From contig JASJOG010000052.1 in the NCBI GenBank assembly GCA_030142905.1, forward strand, positions 328,501-392,500: DNA of 64,000 nucleotides, in the 5' to 3' direction. How positions within the stretch are numbered: position 1 is the first letter of the stretch; each line of letters starts with the position of its first letter. Made by a program: the position numbers and the translations under genes. Positions 54,566-64,000 of this stretch are shown here, piece by piece. Origin of the DNA: Heliopora coerulea. Lineage: Eukaryota > Cnidaria > Anthozoa > Scleralcyonacea > Helioporidae. The notes under the pieces were generated by a model. It made no database searches. It was not told the origin of the DNA and was given only the letters and a program-made list of their open reading frames with translations.

Positions 54566-55415
54566 GTGAGTGGAAATATTGTTGCAGGTTTCTGTTTTTG
54601 TCATTGTTGCTTTTGTTGTTATTTTTGTGGTTGATGAGTATGGTGATGTAATGTGTGTTACTGAGTAAATTGGCTTTAAGACAGGTTTGCTGCAGTGAGT
54701 CAGTTGTACGAACGTTGACGTTTTAATCTCTCTGCGGCTGATTTCTTCATGACTAAACCAAATTGGGGTCCCGCAATGAAGGAGACTGGAGTGATAGGGA
54801 AACATATAGCGGACAAATATCACATTAAGTATTTAGAAGTCTTCATGCAGGTGACCTATGTCGTTGTAACCTTGCAAGCTCTGCTGAGGTGAACTCTCTG
54901 TCGCTTTGAGGGGTCTAGGGATAGAGTAAGGGCTTAATTTGTCGACTGATTATCGTTTTATACTCGGTTTATTAGAATAAACAAATTGAAACTTGCAATT
55001 GGTCGCTTCATTCGTCAATTTGTTTGTCGTAAAACGAGTATGAACTAACGCCGGGCCGTATACGACAGGAGCCTAACTGAAATAGTGTAACCTTTTACTG
55101 TTGGAAAGGTCTCCCCCTGACGAATAAAATCGTGTGGAGTTAACCAAAGTAAAATCAAAAGGTCGGATTTTGACCTGAAAGGGTAAATTCGTTTCATTAT
55201 TTTAAAACACCTTGATATCTTATTGAATGGAAATATTGGTGGAGATTTAACGAGAACTACGGAAACTAAGCTAAAGAACGGGCTACTAACGCAGCTAAAG
55301 AAAGTGACTAAAGTAAGAAAATAGTTGGGTATTTTGATAAATGTCTGAAAATAATCGCTATCATAACCATTAGAAGAGGATAATTTGAGGTCTTTACTTG
55401 TTGCAGTGCGTGTAG

Positions 55416-55676
55416 ACACCAGGCCACCAGTGGTGACGATAAAGCCAATGCCATCGATAACCAAGGAAAAAGTGATTACGATTGGTTGGACATCAAATGA
55501 GTTTGCTAATTATCGATGTGCCGTCGACGATATAAGTAATGCAGTTAACTGTGGTTCTGGTCGAGAAGGAACATGGCGGACACCTGTGATGAGAGATGGA
55601 GAACATACGTTTTATTTACTTGCTGAAGACACCGCAGGAAATAGAGCGAGAACTGTAACACGAAAATGGAGAGTTG
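55416..55676 (+). CDS. Exon I5: Ig-like repeat, class b
   Basis: 87 codons. Class b marks are VTIKP, ITKEKVITIGWTS (Gly where class a has Arg), DISNAVNC, GREGTW, LLAEDTAGN and donor GTGAGTGT. I5 has KPMPS where the other class b copies have KPLPS. It follows the 850-bp intron and is separated from I6 by only 174 bases. Confidence 0.92.
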
Positions 55677-55850
55677 GTGAGTGTAAATATTGTCGTAACA
55701 TTCCATTGTTGATTTTGCTGTTGTTGTTGCTGTTGTTGTTGTTGTTGTTTGTTATTTTATTATTGTCGTCGATAAATGGCTGAAAGTCGTGGCCGTTATT
55801 ACCACGAGGAATGCATAATTTCAAATATTTACTTATTGCTGTACATTTAG

Positions 55851-56111
55851 ACACCAGGCCACCAGTGGTGACGATACAGCCATTGCCATCGATAACCAAG
55901 GAAAAAGTTATTACGATTGGTTGGACATCAAATGAGTTTGCTAATTATCGATGTGCCGTCGACGATATAAGTAATGCAGTTAACTGTGGTTCTGGTCGAG
56001 AAGGAACATGGCGGACACCTGTGATGAGAGATGGAGAACATACGTTTTATTTACTTGCTGAAGACACCGCAGGAAATAGAGCGAGAACTGCAACACGAAA
56101 ATGGAGAGTTG
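55851..56111 (+). CDS. Exon I6: Ig-like repeat, class c
   Basis: 87 codons. Nearly identical to class b except VTIQP and RARTATRKW. Acceptor TACATTTAG and donor GTGAGTGT are both phase 1. The 160-bp intron to I7 contains a TTG tract. Confidence 0.92.
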
Positions 56112-56271
56112 GTGAGTGTAAATATTGTCGTAACATTCCATTGTTGATTTTGCTGTTGTTGTTGCTGTTGTATTTGTTTGTTGCTGTCGTCGATAAATGG
56201 CTGAAAGTCGTTGCTCTGATTACCACTTGGAGTTTATAATTTGAAATATTTACTTATTGCTGTACGTTTAG

Positions 56272-56532
56272 ATACCAGAGCACCAGTGGCGACGATACAG
56301 CCACTCCCTTCACCAACTAGGGAAAGAGTCATAACAATTCGTTGGACTTCAAATGAATTTGCTAATTATCGATGTGCCGTCGACGATATAAATAATGCAG
56401 TTAACTGTGGTTCTGGTGTACAAGGAACATGGCGGACACCTGTGATGAGAGAGGGAGAACATACGTTTTATTTAATTGCTCAAGACACCGCAGGAAACAG
56501 AGCGAGAACTGTTACACGAAAATGGAGAGTTG
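56272..56532 (+). CDS. Exon I7: Ig-like repeat, class a
   Basis: 87 codons, DTRAPVATIQ at the start and SPTRERVITIRW following. PVA is unique to this copy; I4 and I10 have PVV and I13 has PVM. Otherwise identical to I13. Donor GTGAGTGG. Confidence 0.92.
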
Positions 56533-57382
56533 GTGAGTGGAAATATTGTTGCAGGTTTCTGTTTTTGTCATTGTTGCTTTTGTTGTTATTTTTGTGGTTG
56601 ATGAGTATGGTGATGTAATGTATGTTACTGAGTAAATTGGCTTTAAGACAGGTTTGCTGCAGTGAGTCAGTTGTACGAACGTTGACGTTTTAATCTCTCT
56701 GCGGCTGATTTCTTCATGACTAAACCAAATTGGGGTCCCGCAATGAAGGAGACTGGAGTGATAGGGAAACATATAGCGGACAAATATCACATTAAGTATT
56801 TAGAAGTCTTCATGCAGGTGACCTATGTCGTTGTAACCTTGCAAGCTCTGCTGAGGTGAACTCTCTGTCGCTTTGAGGGGTCTAGGGATAGAGTAAGGGC
56901 TTAATTTGTCGACTGATTATCGTTTTATACTCGGTTTATTAGAATAAACAAATTGAAACTTGCAATTGGTCGCTTCATTCGTCAATTTGTTTGTCGTAAA
57001 ACGAGTATGAACTAACGCCGGGCCGTATACGACAGGAGCCTAACTGAAATAGTGTAACCTTTTACTGTTGGAAAGGTCTCCCCCTGACGAATAAAATCGT
57101 GTGGAGTTAACCAAAGTAAAATCAAAAGGTCGGATTTTGACCTGAAAGGGTAAATTCGTTTCATTATTTTAAAACACCTTGATATCTTATTGAATGGAAA
57201 TATTGGTGGAGATTTAACGAGAACTACGGAAACTAAGCTAAGGAACGGGCTACTAACGCAGCTAAAGAAAGTGACTAAAGTAAGAAAATAGTTGGGTATT
57301 TTGATAAATGTCTGAAAATAATCGCTATCATAACCATTAGAAGAGGATAATTTGAGGTCTTTACTTGTTGCAGTGCGTGTAG

Positions 57383-57643
57383 ACACCAGGCCACCAGTGG
57401 TGACGATAAAGCCATTGCCATCGATAACCAAGGAAAAAGTGATTACGATTGGTTGGACATCAAATGAGTTTGCTAATTATCGATGTGCCGTCGACGATAT
57501 AAGTAATGCAGTTAACTGTGGTTCTGGTCGAGAAGGAACATGGCGGACACCTGTGATGAGAGATGGAGAACATACGTTTTATTTACTTGCTGAAGACACC
57601 GCAGGAAATAGAGCGAGAACTGTAACACGAAAATGGAGAGTTG
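57383..57643 (+). CDS. Exon I8: Ig-like repeat, class b
   Basis: 87 codons, KPLPSITKEKVITIGWTS and RARTVTRKWRVG. Translated sequence identical to I11. Acceptor GCGTGTAG and donor GTGAGTGT are both phase 1. Confidence 0.92.
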
Positions 57644-57829
57644 GTGAGTGTAAATATTGTCGTAACATTCCATTGTTGATTTTGCTGTTGTTGTTGCTGT
57701 TGTTGTTGCTGTTGTTGTTGTTGTTGTTTGTTATTTTATTATTGTCGTCGATAAATGGCTGAAAGTCGTGGCCGTTATTACCACGAGGAATGCATAATTT
57801 CAAATATTTACTTATTGCTGTACATTTAG

Positions 57830-58090
57830 ACACCAGGCCACCAGTGGTGACGATACAGCCATTGCCATCGATAACCAAGGAAAAAGTTATTACGATTGGT
57901 TGGACATCAAATGAGTTTGCTAATTATCGATGTGCCGTCGACGATATAAGTAATGCAGTTAACTGTGGTTCTGGTCGAGAAGGAACATGGCGGACACCTG
58001 TGATGAGAGATGGAGAACATACGTTTTATTTACTTGCTGAAGACACCGCAGGAAATAGAGCGAGAACTGCAACACGAAAATGGAGAGTTG
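57830..58090 (+). CDS. Exon I9: Ig-like repeat, class c
   Basis: 87 codons with the same translation as I6, including RARTATRKW. Acceptor ACATTTAG, donor GTGAGTGT. Confidence 0.92.
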
Positions 58091-58250
58091 GTGAGTGTAA
58101 ATATTGTCGTAACATTCCATTGTTGATTTTGCTGTTGCTGTTGCTGTTGTATTTGTTTGTTGCTGTCGTCGATAAATGGCTGAAAGTCGTTGCTCTGATT
58201 ACCACTTGGAGTTTATAATTTGAAATATTTACTTATTGCTGTACGTTTAG

Positions 58251-58511
58251 ATACCAGAGCACCAGTGGTGACGATACAGCCACTCCCTTCACCAACTAGG
58301 GAAAGAGTCATAACAATTCGTTGGACTTCAAATGAATTTGCTAATTATCGATGTGCCGTCGACGATATAAATAATGCAGTTAACTGTGGTTCTGGTGTAC
58401 AAGGAACATGGCGGACACCTGTGATGAGAGATGGAGAACATACGTTTTATTTAATTGCTCAAGACACCGCAGGAAACAGAGCGAGAACTGTTACACGAAA
58501 ATGGAGAGTTG
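58251..58511 (+). CDS. Exon I10: Ig-like repeat, class a
   Basis: 87 codons, DTRAPVVTIQ. It has MRDGEH like classes b and c, where I4, I7 and I13 have MREGEH. This could be a point change or a short conversion tract. Confidence 0.92.
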
Positions 58512-59361
58512 GTGAGTGGAAATCTTGTTGCAGGTTTCTGTTTTTGTCATTGTTGCTTTTGTTGTTATTTTTGTGGTTGATGAGTATGGTGATGTAATGT
58601 GTGTTACTGAGTAAATTGGCTTTAAGACAGGTTTGCTGCAGTGAGTCAGTTGTACGAACGTTGACGTTTTAATCTCTCTGCGGCTGATTTCTTCATGACT
58701 AAACCAAATTGGGGTCCCGCAATGAAGGAGACTGGAGTGATAGGGAAACATATAGCGGACAAATATCACATTAAGTATTTAGAAGTCTTCATGCAGGTGA
58801 CCTATGTCGTTGTAACCTTGCAAGCTCTGCTGAGGTGAACTCTCTGTCGCTTTGAGGGGTCTAGGGATAGAGTAAGGGCTTAATTTGTCGACTGATTATC
58901 GTTTTATACTCGGTTTATTAGAATAAACAAATTGAAACGTGCAATTGGTCGCTTCATTCGTCAATTTGTTTGTCGTAAAACGAGTATGAACTAACGCCGG
59001 GCCGTATACGACAGGAGCCTAACTGAAATAGTGTAACCTTTTACTGTTGGAAAGGTCTCCCCCTGACGAATAAAATCGTGTGGAGTTAACCAAAGTAAAA
59101 TCAAAAGGTCGGATTTTGACCTGAAAGGGTAAATTCGTTTCATTATTTTAAAACACCTTGATATCTTATTGAATGGAAATATTGGTGGAGATTTAACGAG
59201 AACTACGGAAACTAAGCTAAGGAACGGGCTACTAACGCAGCTAAAGAAAGTGACTAAAGTAAGAAAATAGTTGGGTATTTTGATAAATGTCTGAAAATAA
59301 TCGCTATCATAACCATTAGAAGAGGATAATTTGAGGTCTTTACTTGTTGCAGTGCGTGTAG

Positions 59362-59622
59362 ACACCAGGCCACCAGTGGTGACGATAAAGCCATTGCCAT
59401 CGATAACCAAGGAAAAAGTGATTACGATTGGTTGGACATCAAATGAGTTTGCTAATTATCGATGTGCCGTCGACGATATAAGTAATGCAGTTAACTGTGG
59501 TTCTGGTCGAGAAGGAACATGGCGGACACCTGTGATGAGAGATGGAGAACATACGTTTTATTTACTTGCTGAAGACACCGCAGGAAATAGAGCGAGAACT
59601 GTAACACGAAAATGGAGAGTTG
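59362..59622 (+). CDS. Exon I11: Ig-like repeat, class b
   Basis: 87 codons identical in translation to I8. Its downstream intron (59623-62338) contains the Tigger-like element 150 bases after the donor. Confidence 0.92.
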
Positions 59623-59773
59623 GTGAGTGTAAATATTGTCGTAACATTCCATTGTTGATTTTGCTGTTGTTGTTGCTGGTGTTGTTGTTGTTGTTTGTTG
59701 TTTTATAATTGTCGTCGATAAATGGCTGAAAGTCGTGGCCGTTATTACCACAAGGAATGCATAATTTCAAATA

Positions 59774-62313
59774 CAGTGGGCGCCGCTTAATAAATCCACC
59801 CCGGGAAAACGCGGTTTGGATTTATTAACCGGCTGGATTTATTATCCGGAATCGTACTTCAGCTGCTTACTATGCAAATTTAGTCTGTTGCTAAGTAACA
59901 AATTTGCATGTCAAAGCGACTTGCCAAAGCTGCGATACAAAATGTTCCATGCCCGGAGTTCCGTGATCCGCTACGCAAACCGAGACGCGGAACGGACACT
60001 TTCGTAGTTTGTTAAACCAGCATACTTGTGGCTGTTAAAAGGGCACATTTTCGAGGGTTTTCCGAATACACTGTACTTAAAATATGCCGGCACTCGCCCA
60101 TAAACTAAGAGCACGTTACTGCAGACAACGCGGAAGTCGGAAACATCAAAAGGCTCAGCAGACAAAACAAAATTGGCAGTCAAACTACGCACTTTGCTGC
60201 ATTTTGCTACAACGCGTAAAGTACGAAAACAATAAACGGCTGGACTGTCAATCAAACAGAACCTTTGTTTAGTCATGTAGCCGTAAAATAACACTAAAAT
60301 AACACTAAAATAAGCTTAAGGTTTGCTATACAGCTCAGTCAGCTTCTTCAAATGATTTGCTAAACTATGCCTACATAATTATGATCAGCTCAAAAGAATT
60401 TATCTAGGGTGGTTTGTTTGGGAGGGAAGGTTTTTCTTAAATGTTCTTTGATGGCATCGGACAGGCGGCGGAATTCGGGATGAAAGAATCCAGAGAGCTG
60501 CAGTCCCCGGTCTAGTGTTGCAAGTGCAGCCCGCATGTCTGTCACTGTTGGCACTGGTGCTTCCTCATCATCGCTTTCCTCATTATCATCATCATTTGTC
60601 GCTGTCTCGGTTGTTTGGACAATCTGGCTGACAAGCTGGTCTGTCATTTCATCTTCTGTAGTTTCTTGCGCGGTCTCACTTTCATCGTCTATCGTTATCC
60701 ATTGCTGGAACATTTCAGCAGTGAGCCCGGGAGGCGGAAGAGGTAGTGGCTCCAATTCTGGTTGTAGCTCTGGTAGCAGCTCGAGATCTTCAACAAAACC
60801 TCCCTTTTTCCAGCAGTTTCGAACTGTTTCCGCTGTAACTTTTGTCCATGCAACGTCCAGCATGTTCATCGTGTCCAACAGCGAGACTTTTTTCACCACT
60901 TCGTTGGCAACGAGTTCTTCCTTGCTGTCATCGATAGTGTCAATGATATTCTGCCGAGGCTGTTGACGAAAGTGGGCTTTCAGAGTCCGAATTACTCCCA
61001 TGTCACATGGTTGGAGCACTGACGTAGTGTTCGGCGGTAGAAACTCAATTGTGATGCTTTTCAGTCCGGTGACTTCAGTGTGGGCCGAACAATTATTAAC
61101 CAGCAAGGAGATTTTCCGCTTTTCACAATGGAACTTCCGATCCATTTTACGAACCCATCGTTCCCAGATGTCAATTGTCATCCAGGCATTGAAAGAAAAG
61201 TCGTAATTCAAAGGTAGCTGTCCGATGTTTTTGAAACAACGTGGCTTTTTTGACTTTCCAATTAGCAACAATTCTTCCTTTTCGCCATCCATGTTACAGC
61301 AGACCATCAGTGTTACCCTATCCTTCGCTGTCTTAAAACCTCTTTTACCCTTCTTCTCCTTCTCCGCGATGTACGTTGAGTTGGGTAAAGCACGGAAGTA
61401 GATTGCTGTTTCGTCAGCATTGTAGATGTCCCTCTTGTCATATTGCTGGAAGATTTCTCGCAGCCGACTTTGTCGAAATTCGTTTGCCGCAGTCACATCT
61501 GCTTCAGCCGCTTCTCCTTTCAAGGCAGTGAAGACAAGGCCATGTCGCTTCTTCCATCGACTAAACCACCCGTCTGTGGCCCGAAACTGATCATATCCAG
61601 CTTTTCGTGCTAGGTCGTCCGCCTTCTGACACAAAATCGGGCCAGACACTGGCATATGTCTCCGATTACCAAATTCCCACCACTTGAACAAGGCTTTCTC
61701 TACATCCTCGTCTTTTCCCGCCCGCTTTCGCTTCATACCGCGTCGCTCTGGATTCTCTGCTCGGATAGCGCCTTCGTTTTTTAGGAGATTCTGAAGCTGC
61801 CCACGAGAAATTCGTAAAGCAATCGCAGCATTCCGCTGGCTAGTCTTTTCCATCGCATGAAAACGATCCAAAACGGCTATCTTCTCCTCCAGTGTAAGTT
61901 CAGTCCGTTTCTTGCTGGTTGTTGCCATGTTCACAAATTTCAAGTGCGATAAACCGCCGTGTAACTTCCGTAAAGTGCCGCACTCGATAAAATACACGTG
62001 GTAAAGTACGTTACACGTGAAGACGTCTACGCGAGCAATTATTAGGGGATTTCCCTACTGGGACTTCCGCCATTTCGGCGAGCTGTTATTTACGTTTTTA
62101 CGCGTTACGGGAGTTGCGAAGCTTGGAACATAGGCGCAGTTGCCGGCAGCGCACGGACCCAACAGGCGCCAGGTGGATTTATTAAACGGCAGATGGATTT
62201 ATTATCCGGCGGATTTTACTGTATAGTTTAATGTAAAAATTCCGTTCCACTCATTTTGGCCAGAATAAGCGGCTGGATTTTATAACCGCGGATTTATTAA
62301 GCGGCGCCCACTG
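59774..62313 (-). mobile_element. Tigger/pogo-type DNA transposon, 2,540 bp
   Basis: Perfect 24-bp terminal inverted repeats (59774-59797 and 62290-62313) begin CAGTGGGCGCCGCTTAATAA and are flanked by TA (59772-59773, 62314-62315). Subterminal 'ggatttattaaccggctgga'-like repeats lie inside both ends. Intact copies of the host intron show the empty site as one TA. It encodes one transposase on the - strand, antisense to the host gene. Perfect TIRs and the uninterrupted ORF indicate a young insertion. Confidence 0.95.
60390..61928 (-). CDS. Tigger-like (pogo superfamily) transposase, 512 aa, second catalytic Asp replaced
   Basis: I chose the start at MATTSKKRTEL (ATG followed by G). An upstream in-frame ATG at 61997 would add 23 residues. 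Regions: N-terminal psq-type helix-turn-helix (about 8-60), CENP-B-type DNA-binding domain (about 75-130, WFSRWKKRHGL), DDE domain (about 150-350), an acidic tail (about 415-460) and a C-terminal FPPKQTTLDKFF. The triad is D172 in YNADETAIYF, N278 in LLVNNCSAH (family members have D here) and D309 in QPCDMGVI, with DD30D-type spacing. The Asp to Asn change (GAT to AAT) should abolish catalysis. No frameshift or stop, so the copy is recently inactivated or the change is polymorphic. Confidence 0.93.
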   Translation of the reverse strand: MATTSKKRTELTLEEKIAVLDRFHAMEKTSQRNAAIALRISRGQLQNLLKNEGAIRAENPERRGMKRKRAGKDEDVEKALFKWWEFGNRRHMPVSGPILCQKADDLARKAGYDQFRATDGWFSRWKKRHGLVFTALKGEAAEADVTAANEFRQSRLREIFQQYDKRDIYNADETAIYFRALPNSTYIAEKEKKGKRGFKTAKDRVTLMVCCNMDGEKEELLLIGKSKKPRCFKNIGQLPLNYDFSFNAWMTIDIWERWVRKMDRKFHCEKRKISLLVNNCSAHTEVTGLKSITIEFLPPNTTSVLQPCDMGVIRTLKAHFRQQPRQNIIDTIDDSKEELVANEVVKKVSLLDTMNMLDVAWTKVTAETVRNCWKKGGFVEDLELLPELQPELEPLPLPPPGLTAEMFQQWITIDDESETAQETTEDEMTDQLVSQIVQTTETATNDDDNEESDDEEAPVPTVTDMRAALATLDRGLQLSGFFHPEFRRLSDAIKEHLRKTFPPKQTTLDKFF

Positions 62314-62338
62314 TATTTACTTATTGCTGTACATTTAG

Positions 62339-62599
62339 ACACCAGGCCACCAGTGGTGACGATACAGCCATTGCCATCGGTAACCAAGGAAAAAGTTATT
62401 ACTATTCGTTGGACATCAAATGAGTTTGCTAATTATCGATGTGCCGTCGATGATATAAATAATGCAGTTAACTGTGGTTCTGGTGAAGAAGGAACGTGGC
62501 GGACACCTGTGATGAGAGATGGTGAACATACGTTTTATTTACTTGCTGAAGACACCGCAGGAAATAGAGCGAGAACTGTAACACGAAAATGGAGAGTTG
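62339..62599 (+). CDS. Exon I12: Ig-like repeat, class c (divergent)
   Basis: 87 codons downstream of the transposon. It carries SVTKEKVITIRWTS, DINNAVNC and GEEGTW, and RARTVTRKW rather than RARTATRKW. It thus mixes class a and class c features, unlike I6 and I9. Acceptor ACATTTAG, donor GTGAGTGT. Confidence 0.92.
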
Positions 62600-62765
62600 G
62601 TGAGTGTAAATATTGTCGTAACATTCCATTGTTGATTTTGCTGTTGTTGTTGCTGTTGCTGTTGTATTTGTTTGTTGCTGTCGTCGATAAATGGCTGAAA
62701 GTCGTTGCTCTGATTACCACTTGGAGTTTATAATTTGAAATATTTACTTATTGCTGTACGTTTAG

Positions 62766-63026
62766 ATACCAGAGCACCAGTGATGACGATACAGCCACTC
62801 CCTTCACCAACTAGGGAAAGAGTCATAACAATTCGTTGGACTTCAAATGAATTTGCTAATTATCGATGTGCCGTCGATGATATAAATAATGCAGTTAACT
62901 GTGGTTCTGGTGTACAAGGAACATGGCGGACACCTGTGATGAGAGAGGGAGAACATACGTTTTATTTAATTGCTCAAGACACCGCAGGAAACAGAGCGAG
63001 AACTGTTACACGAAAATGGAGAGTTG
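62766..63026 (+). CDS. Exon I13: Ig-like repeat, class a
   Basis: 87 codons, DTRAPVMTIQ at the start, otherwise identical to I7. Acceptor ACGTTTAG and donor GTGAGTGG are both phase 1. Confidence 0.92.
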
Positions 63027-63876
63027 GTGAGTGGAAATATTGTTGCAGGTTTCTGTTTTTGTCATTGTTGCTTTTGTTGTTATTTTTGTGGTTGATGAGT
63101 ATGGTGATGTAATGTATGTTACTGAGTAAATTGGCTTTAAGACAGGTTTGCTGCAGTGAGTCAGTTGTACGAACGTTGACGTTTTAATCTCTCTGCGGCT
63201 GATTTCTTCTTGACTAACCCAAAATGGGTACCCGCAATGAAGGAGACTGGAGTGATAGGGAAACATATAGCGGACAAACATCACATTAAGTATTTAGAAG
63301 TCTTCATGCAGGTGACCTATGTCGTTGTAACCTTGCAAGCTCTGCTGAGATGAACTCTCTGTCGCTTTGAGGGGTCTAGTGATAGAAAAGGAGGCTAATT
63401 TGTCGACTGATTATCGTTTTATACTCGGTTTATTAGAATAAACAAATTGAAACTTGCAATTGGTCGCTTCATTCGTCAATTTGTTTGTCGTAAAACGAGT
63501 ATGAACTAACGCCGGGCCGTATACGACAGGAGCCTAACTGAAATAGTGTAACCTTTTACTGTTGGAAATGTCTCCCCCTGACGAATAAAATCGTGTGGAG
63601 TTAACCAAAGTAAAATCAAAAAGTCGGATTTTGAACTGAAAGGGTAAATTCGTTTCATTATTTTAAAACACCTTGATATCTTATTGAATGGAAATATTGG
63701 TGGAGATTTAACGAGAACTACGGAAACTAAGCTAAGGAACGGACTACTAACGCAGCTAAAGAAAGTGACTAAAGTAAGAAAATAGTTGGGTATTTTGATA
63801 AATGTCTGAAAATAATCGCTATCATAACCATTAGAAGAGGATAATTTGAGGTCTTTACTTGTTGCAGTGCGTGTAG

Positions 63877-64000
63877 ACACCAGGCCACCAGTGGTGACGA
63901 TAAAGCCATTGCCATCGATAACCAAGGAAAAAGTGATTACGATTGGTTGGACATCAAATGAGTTTGCTAATTATCGATGTGCCGTCGACGATATAAGTAA
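63877..64000 (+). CDS. Exon I14: Ig-like repeat, class b (truncated by window end)
   Basis: The first 41 codons are visible: DTRPPVVTIKPLPS, VITIGWTSNEFANYRC and DDIS. Identical so far to I8 and I11. Acceptor GCGTGTAG. The gene evidently continues past 64000. Confidence 0.9.

Larger units (their letters stand above)
54305..56271 (+). repeat. Higher-order repeat unit 1 (exons I4-I6), 1,967 bp
   Basis: Comprises exon class a, an 850-bp intron, class b, a 174-bp intron, class c and a 160-bp intron. The next unit starts at 56272. Introns are as similar between units as exons, which points to recent duplication or gene conversion. Confidence 0.92.
56272..58250 (+). repeat. Higher-order repeat unit 2 (exons I7-I9), 1,979 bp
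   Basis: Introns are 850, 186 and 160 bp. The 12-bp difference from unit 1 lies mainly in the TTG tract of the b-c intron (about 57680-57730). Confidence 0.92.
58251..62765 (+). repeat. Higher-order repeat unit 3 (exons I10-I12), carrying a transposon
   Basis: Total 4,515 bases. Removing the 2,540-bp transposon and one TA leaves 1,973 bases, the same size as units 1 and 2. Introns are 850, 174 (after removal) and 166 bp. The insertion is absent from the equivalent intron of units 1 and 2. Confidence 0.92.
1..64000 (+). other. Giant modular extracellular protein gene (vWA / follistatin-Kazal / Ig-like), partial at both ends
   Basis: Forty-eight consecutive + strand exons can be joined in one frame through canonical AG/GT borders, all in phase 1 except one phase-0 intron in B8. 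Domains run in repeated order follistatin/Kazal (K), MIDAS-type vWA (A), MIDAS-less vWA (B), then fourteen or more Ig-like repeats. vWA and follistatin modules are typical of secreted or cell-surface matrix proteins (matrilins, collagen VI, agrin), so an adhesive matrix role is likely; this is inference. Start, signal peptide, end and any transmembrane anchor lie outside the window. Symmetric phase-1 exons explain how modules could be duplicated or lost without frameshift. Splitting into several genes is possible, but no internal start or terminal exon is visible. Confidence 0.85.
62766..64000 (+). repeat. Higher-order repeat unit 4 (exons I13, partial I14), cut by window end
   Basis: Exon class a, then an 850-bp intron, then the start of a class b exon. 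Small differences from units 1-3 cluster at 63210-63235 and 63375-63395, so this unit is slightly more diverged. Confidence 0.9.

Noticed and set aside
55045..55464. 139-codon antisense frame repeated in each higher-order unit
   Set aside because: It lies over the 850-bp intron and overlaps exon b in antisense. It recurs only because the unit is duplicated, and has no recognisable domain.
60535..60966. Ser/Val-rich + strand frame opposite the transposase
   Set aside because: It is the antisense shadow of the acidic C-terminal part of the transposase ORF.
1..64000. Interpretation as bacterial contamination because of the bacterial-like Ig repeats
   Set aside because: Canonical spliceosomal introns with phase-1 symmetry, SINEs and MITEs show this is an animal nuclear locus.

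Overview
The window is animal nuclear DNA. Coding pieces on the + strand are short (about 210-760 bases), each bounded by AG/GT splice signals. The space between them is AT-rich and full of tRNA-derived SINEs, MITEs and microsatellites. The domain mix (von Willebrand factor A, follistatin/Kazal, Ig-like repeats) and the repeat content suggest an invertebrate, most likely a cnidarian such as a coral or anemone. That taxonomic placement is inference.

Almost all coding sequence belongs to one large gene on the + strand, open at both ends of the window. I assign 48 exons with about 18.2 kb of coding sequence (roughly 6,050 residues). Every exon boundary is phase 1 and every complete exon is a multiple of three, except one phase-0 intron that splits a single domain.

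Bases 1-49118 hold a cycle of three modules. K is a 10-cysteine (or 8-cysteine) follistatin/Kazal module. A is a vWA domain that usually keeps the metal-site motif DxSxS. B is a vWA-like domain that always lacks it. The order is B0-[K1 A1 B1]-[K2 A2 B2]-[K3 A3 B3]-[K4 A4 B4]-[K5 A5]-[K6 A6 B6]-[K7 A7 B7]-[K8 A8 B8]-[K9 A9 B9]-[K10 A10 B10]-[K11 A11 B11]-K12. Exceptions are a missing B after A5, a fused B3-K4 exon, and a B8 split by an intron filled with TTG satellite.

Bases 49820-64000 encode Ig-like repeats I1-I14, one per exon. I4-I14 lie in a higher-order tandem repeat of about 1.97 kb with three exons per unit. Exons and introns are nearly identical between units. A 2,540-bp Tigger/pogo-type transposon with TA target duplication sits in an intron of the third unit. 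Its antisense transposase ORF has the second catalytic Asp changed to Asn.

The protein is probably a very long extracellular adhesive or matrix protein: vWA domains for ligand binding, cysteine-rich follistatin modules as rigid spacers, and an Ig-like stalk. No start codon, signal peptide, stop codon, promoter or polyadenylation site of this gene lies in the window. I recognise no named orthologue, so no gene symbols are given.
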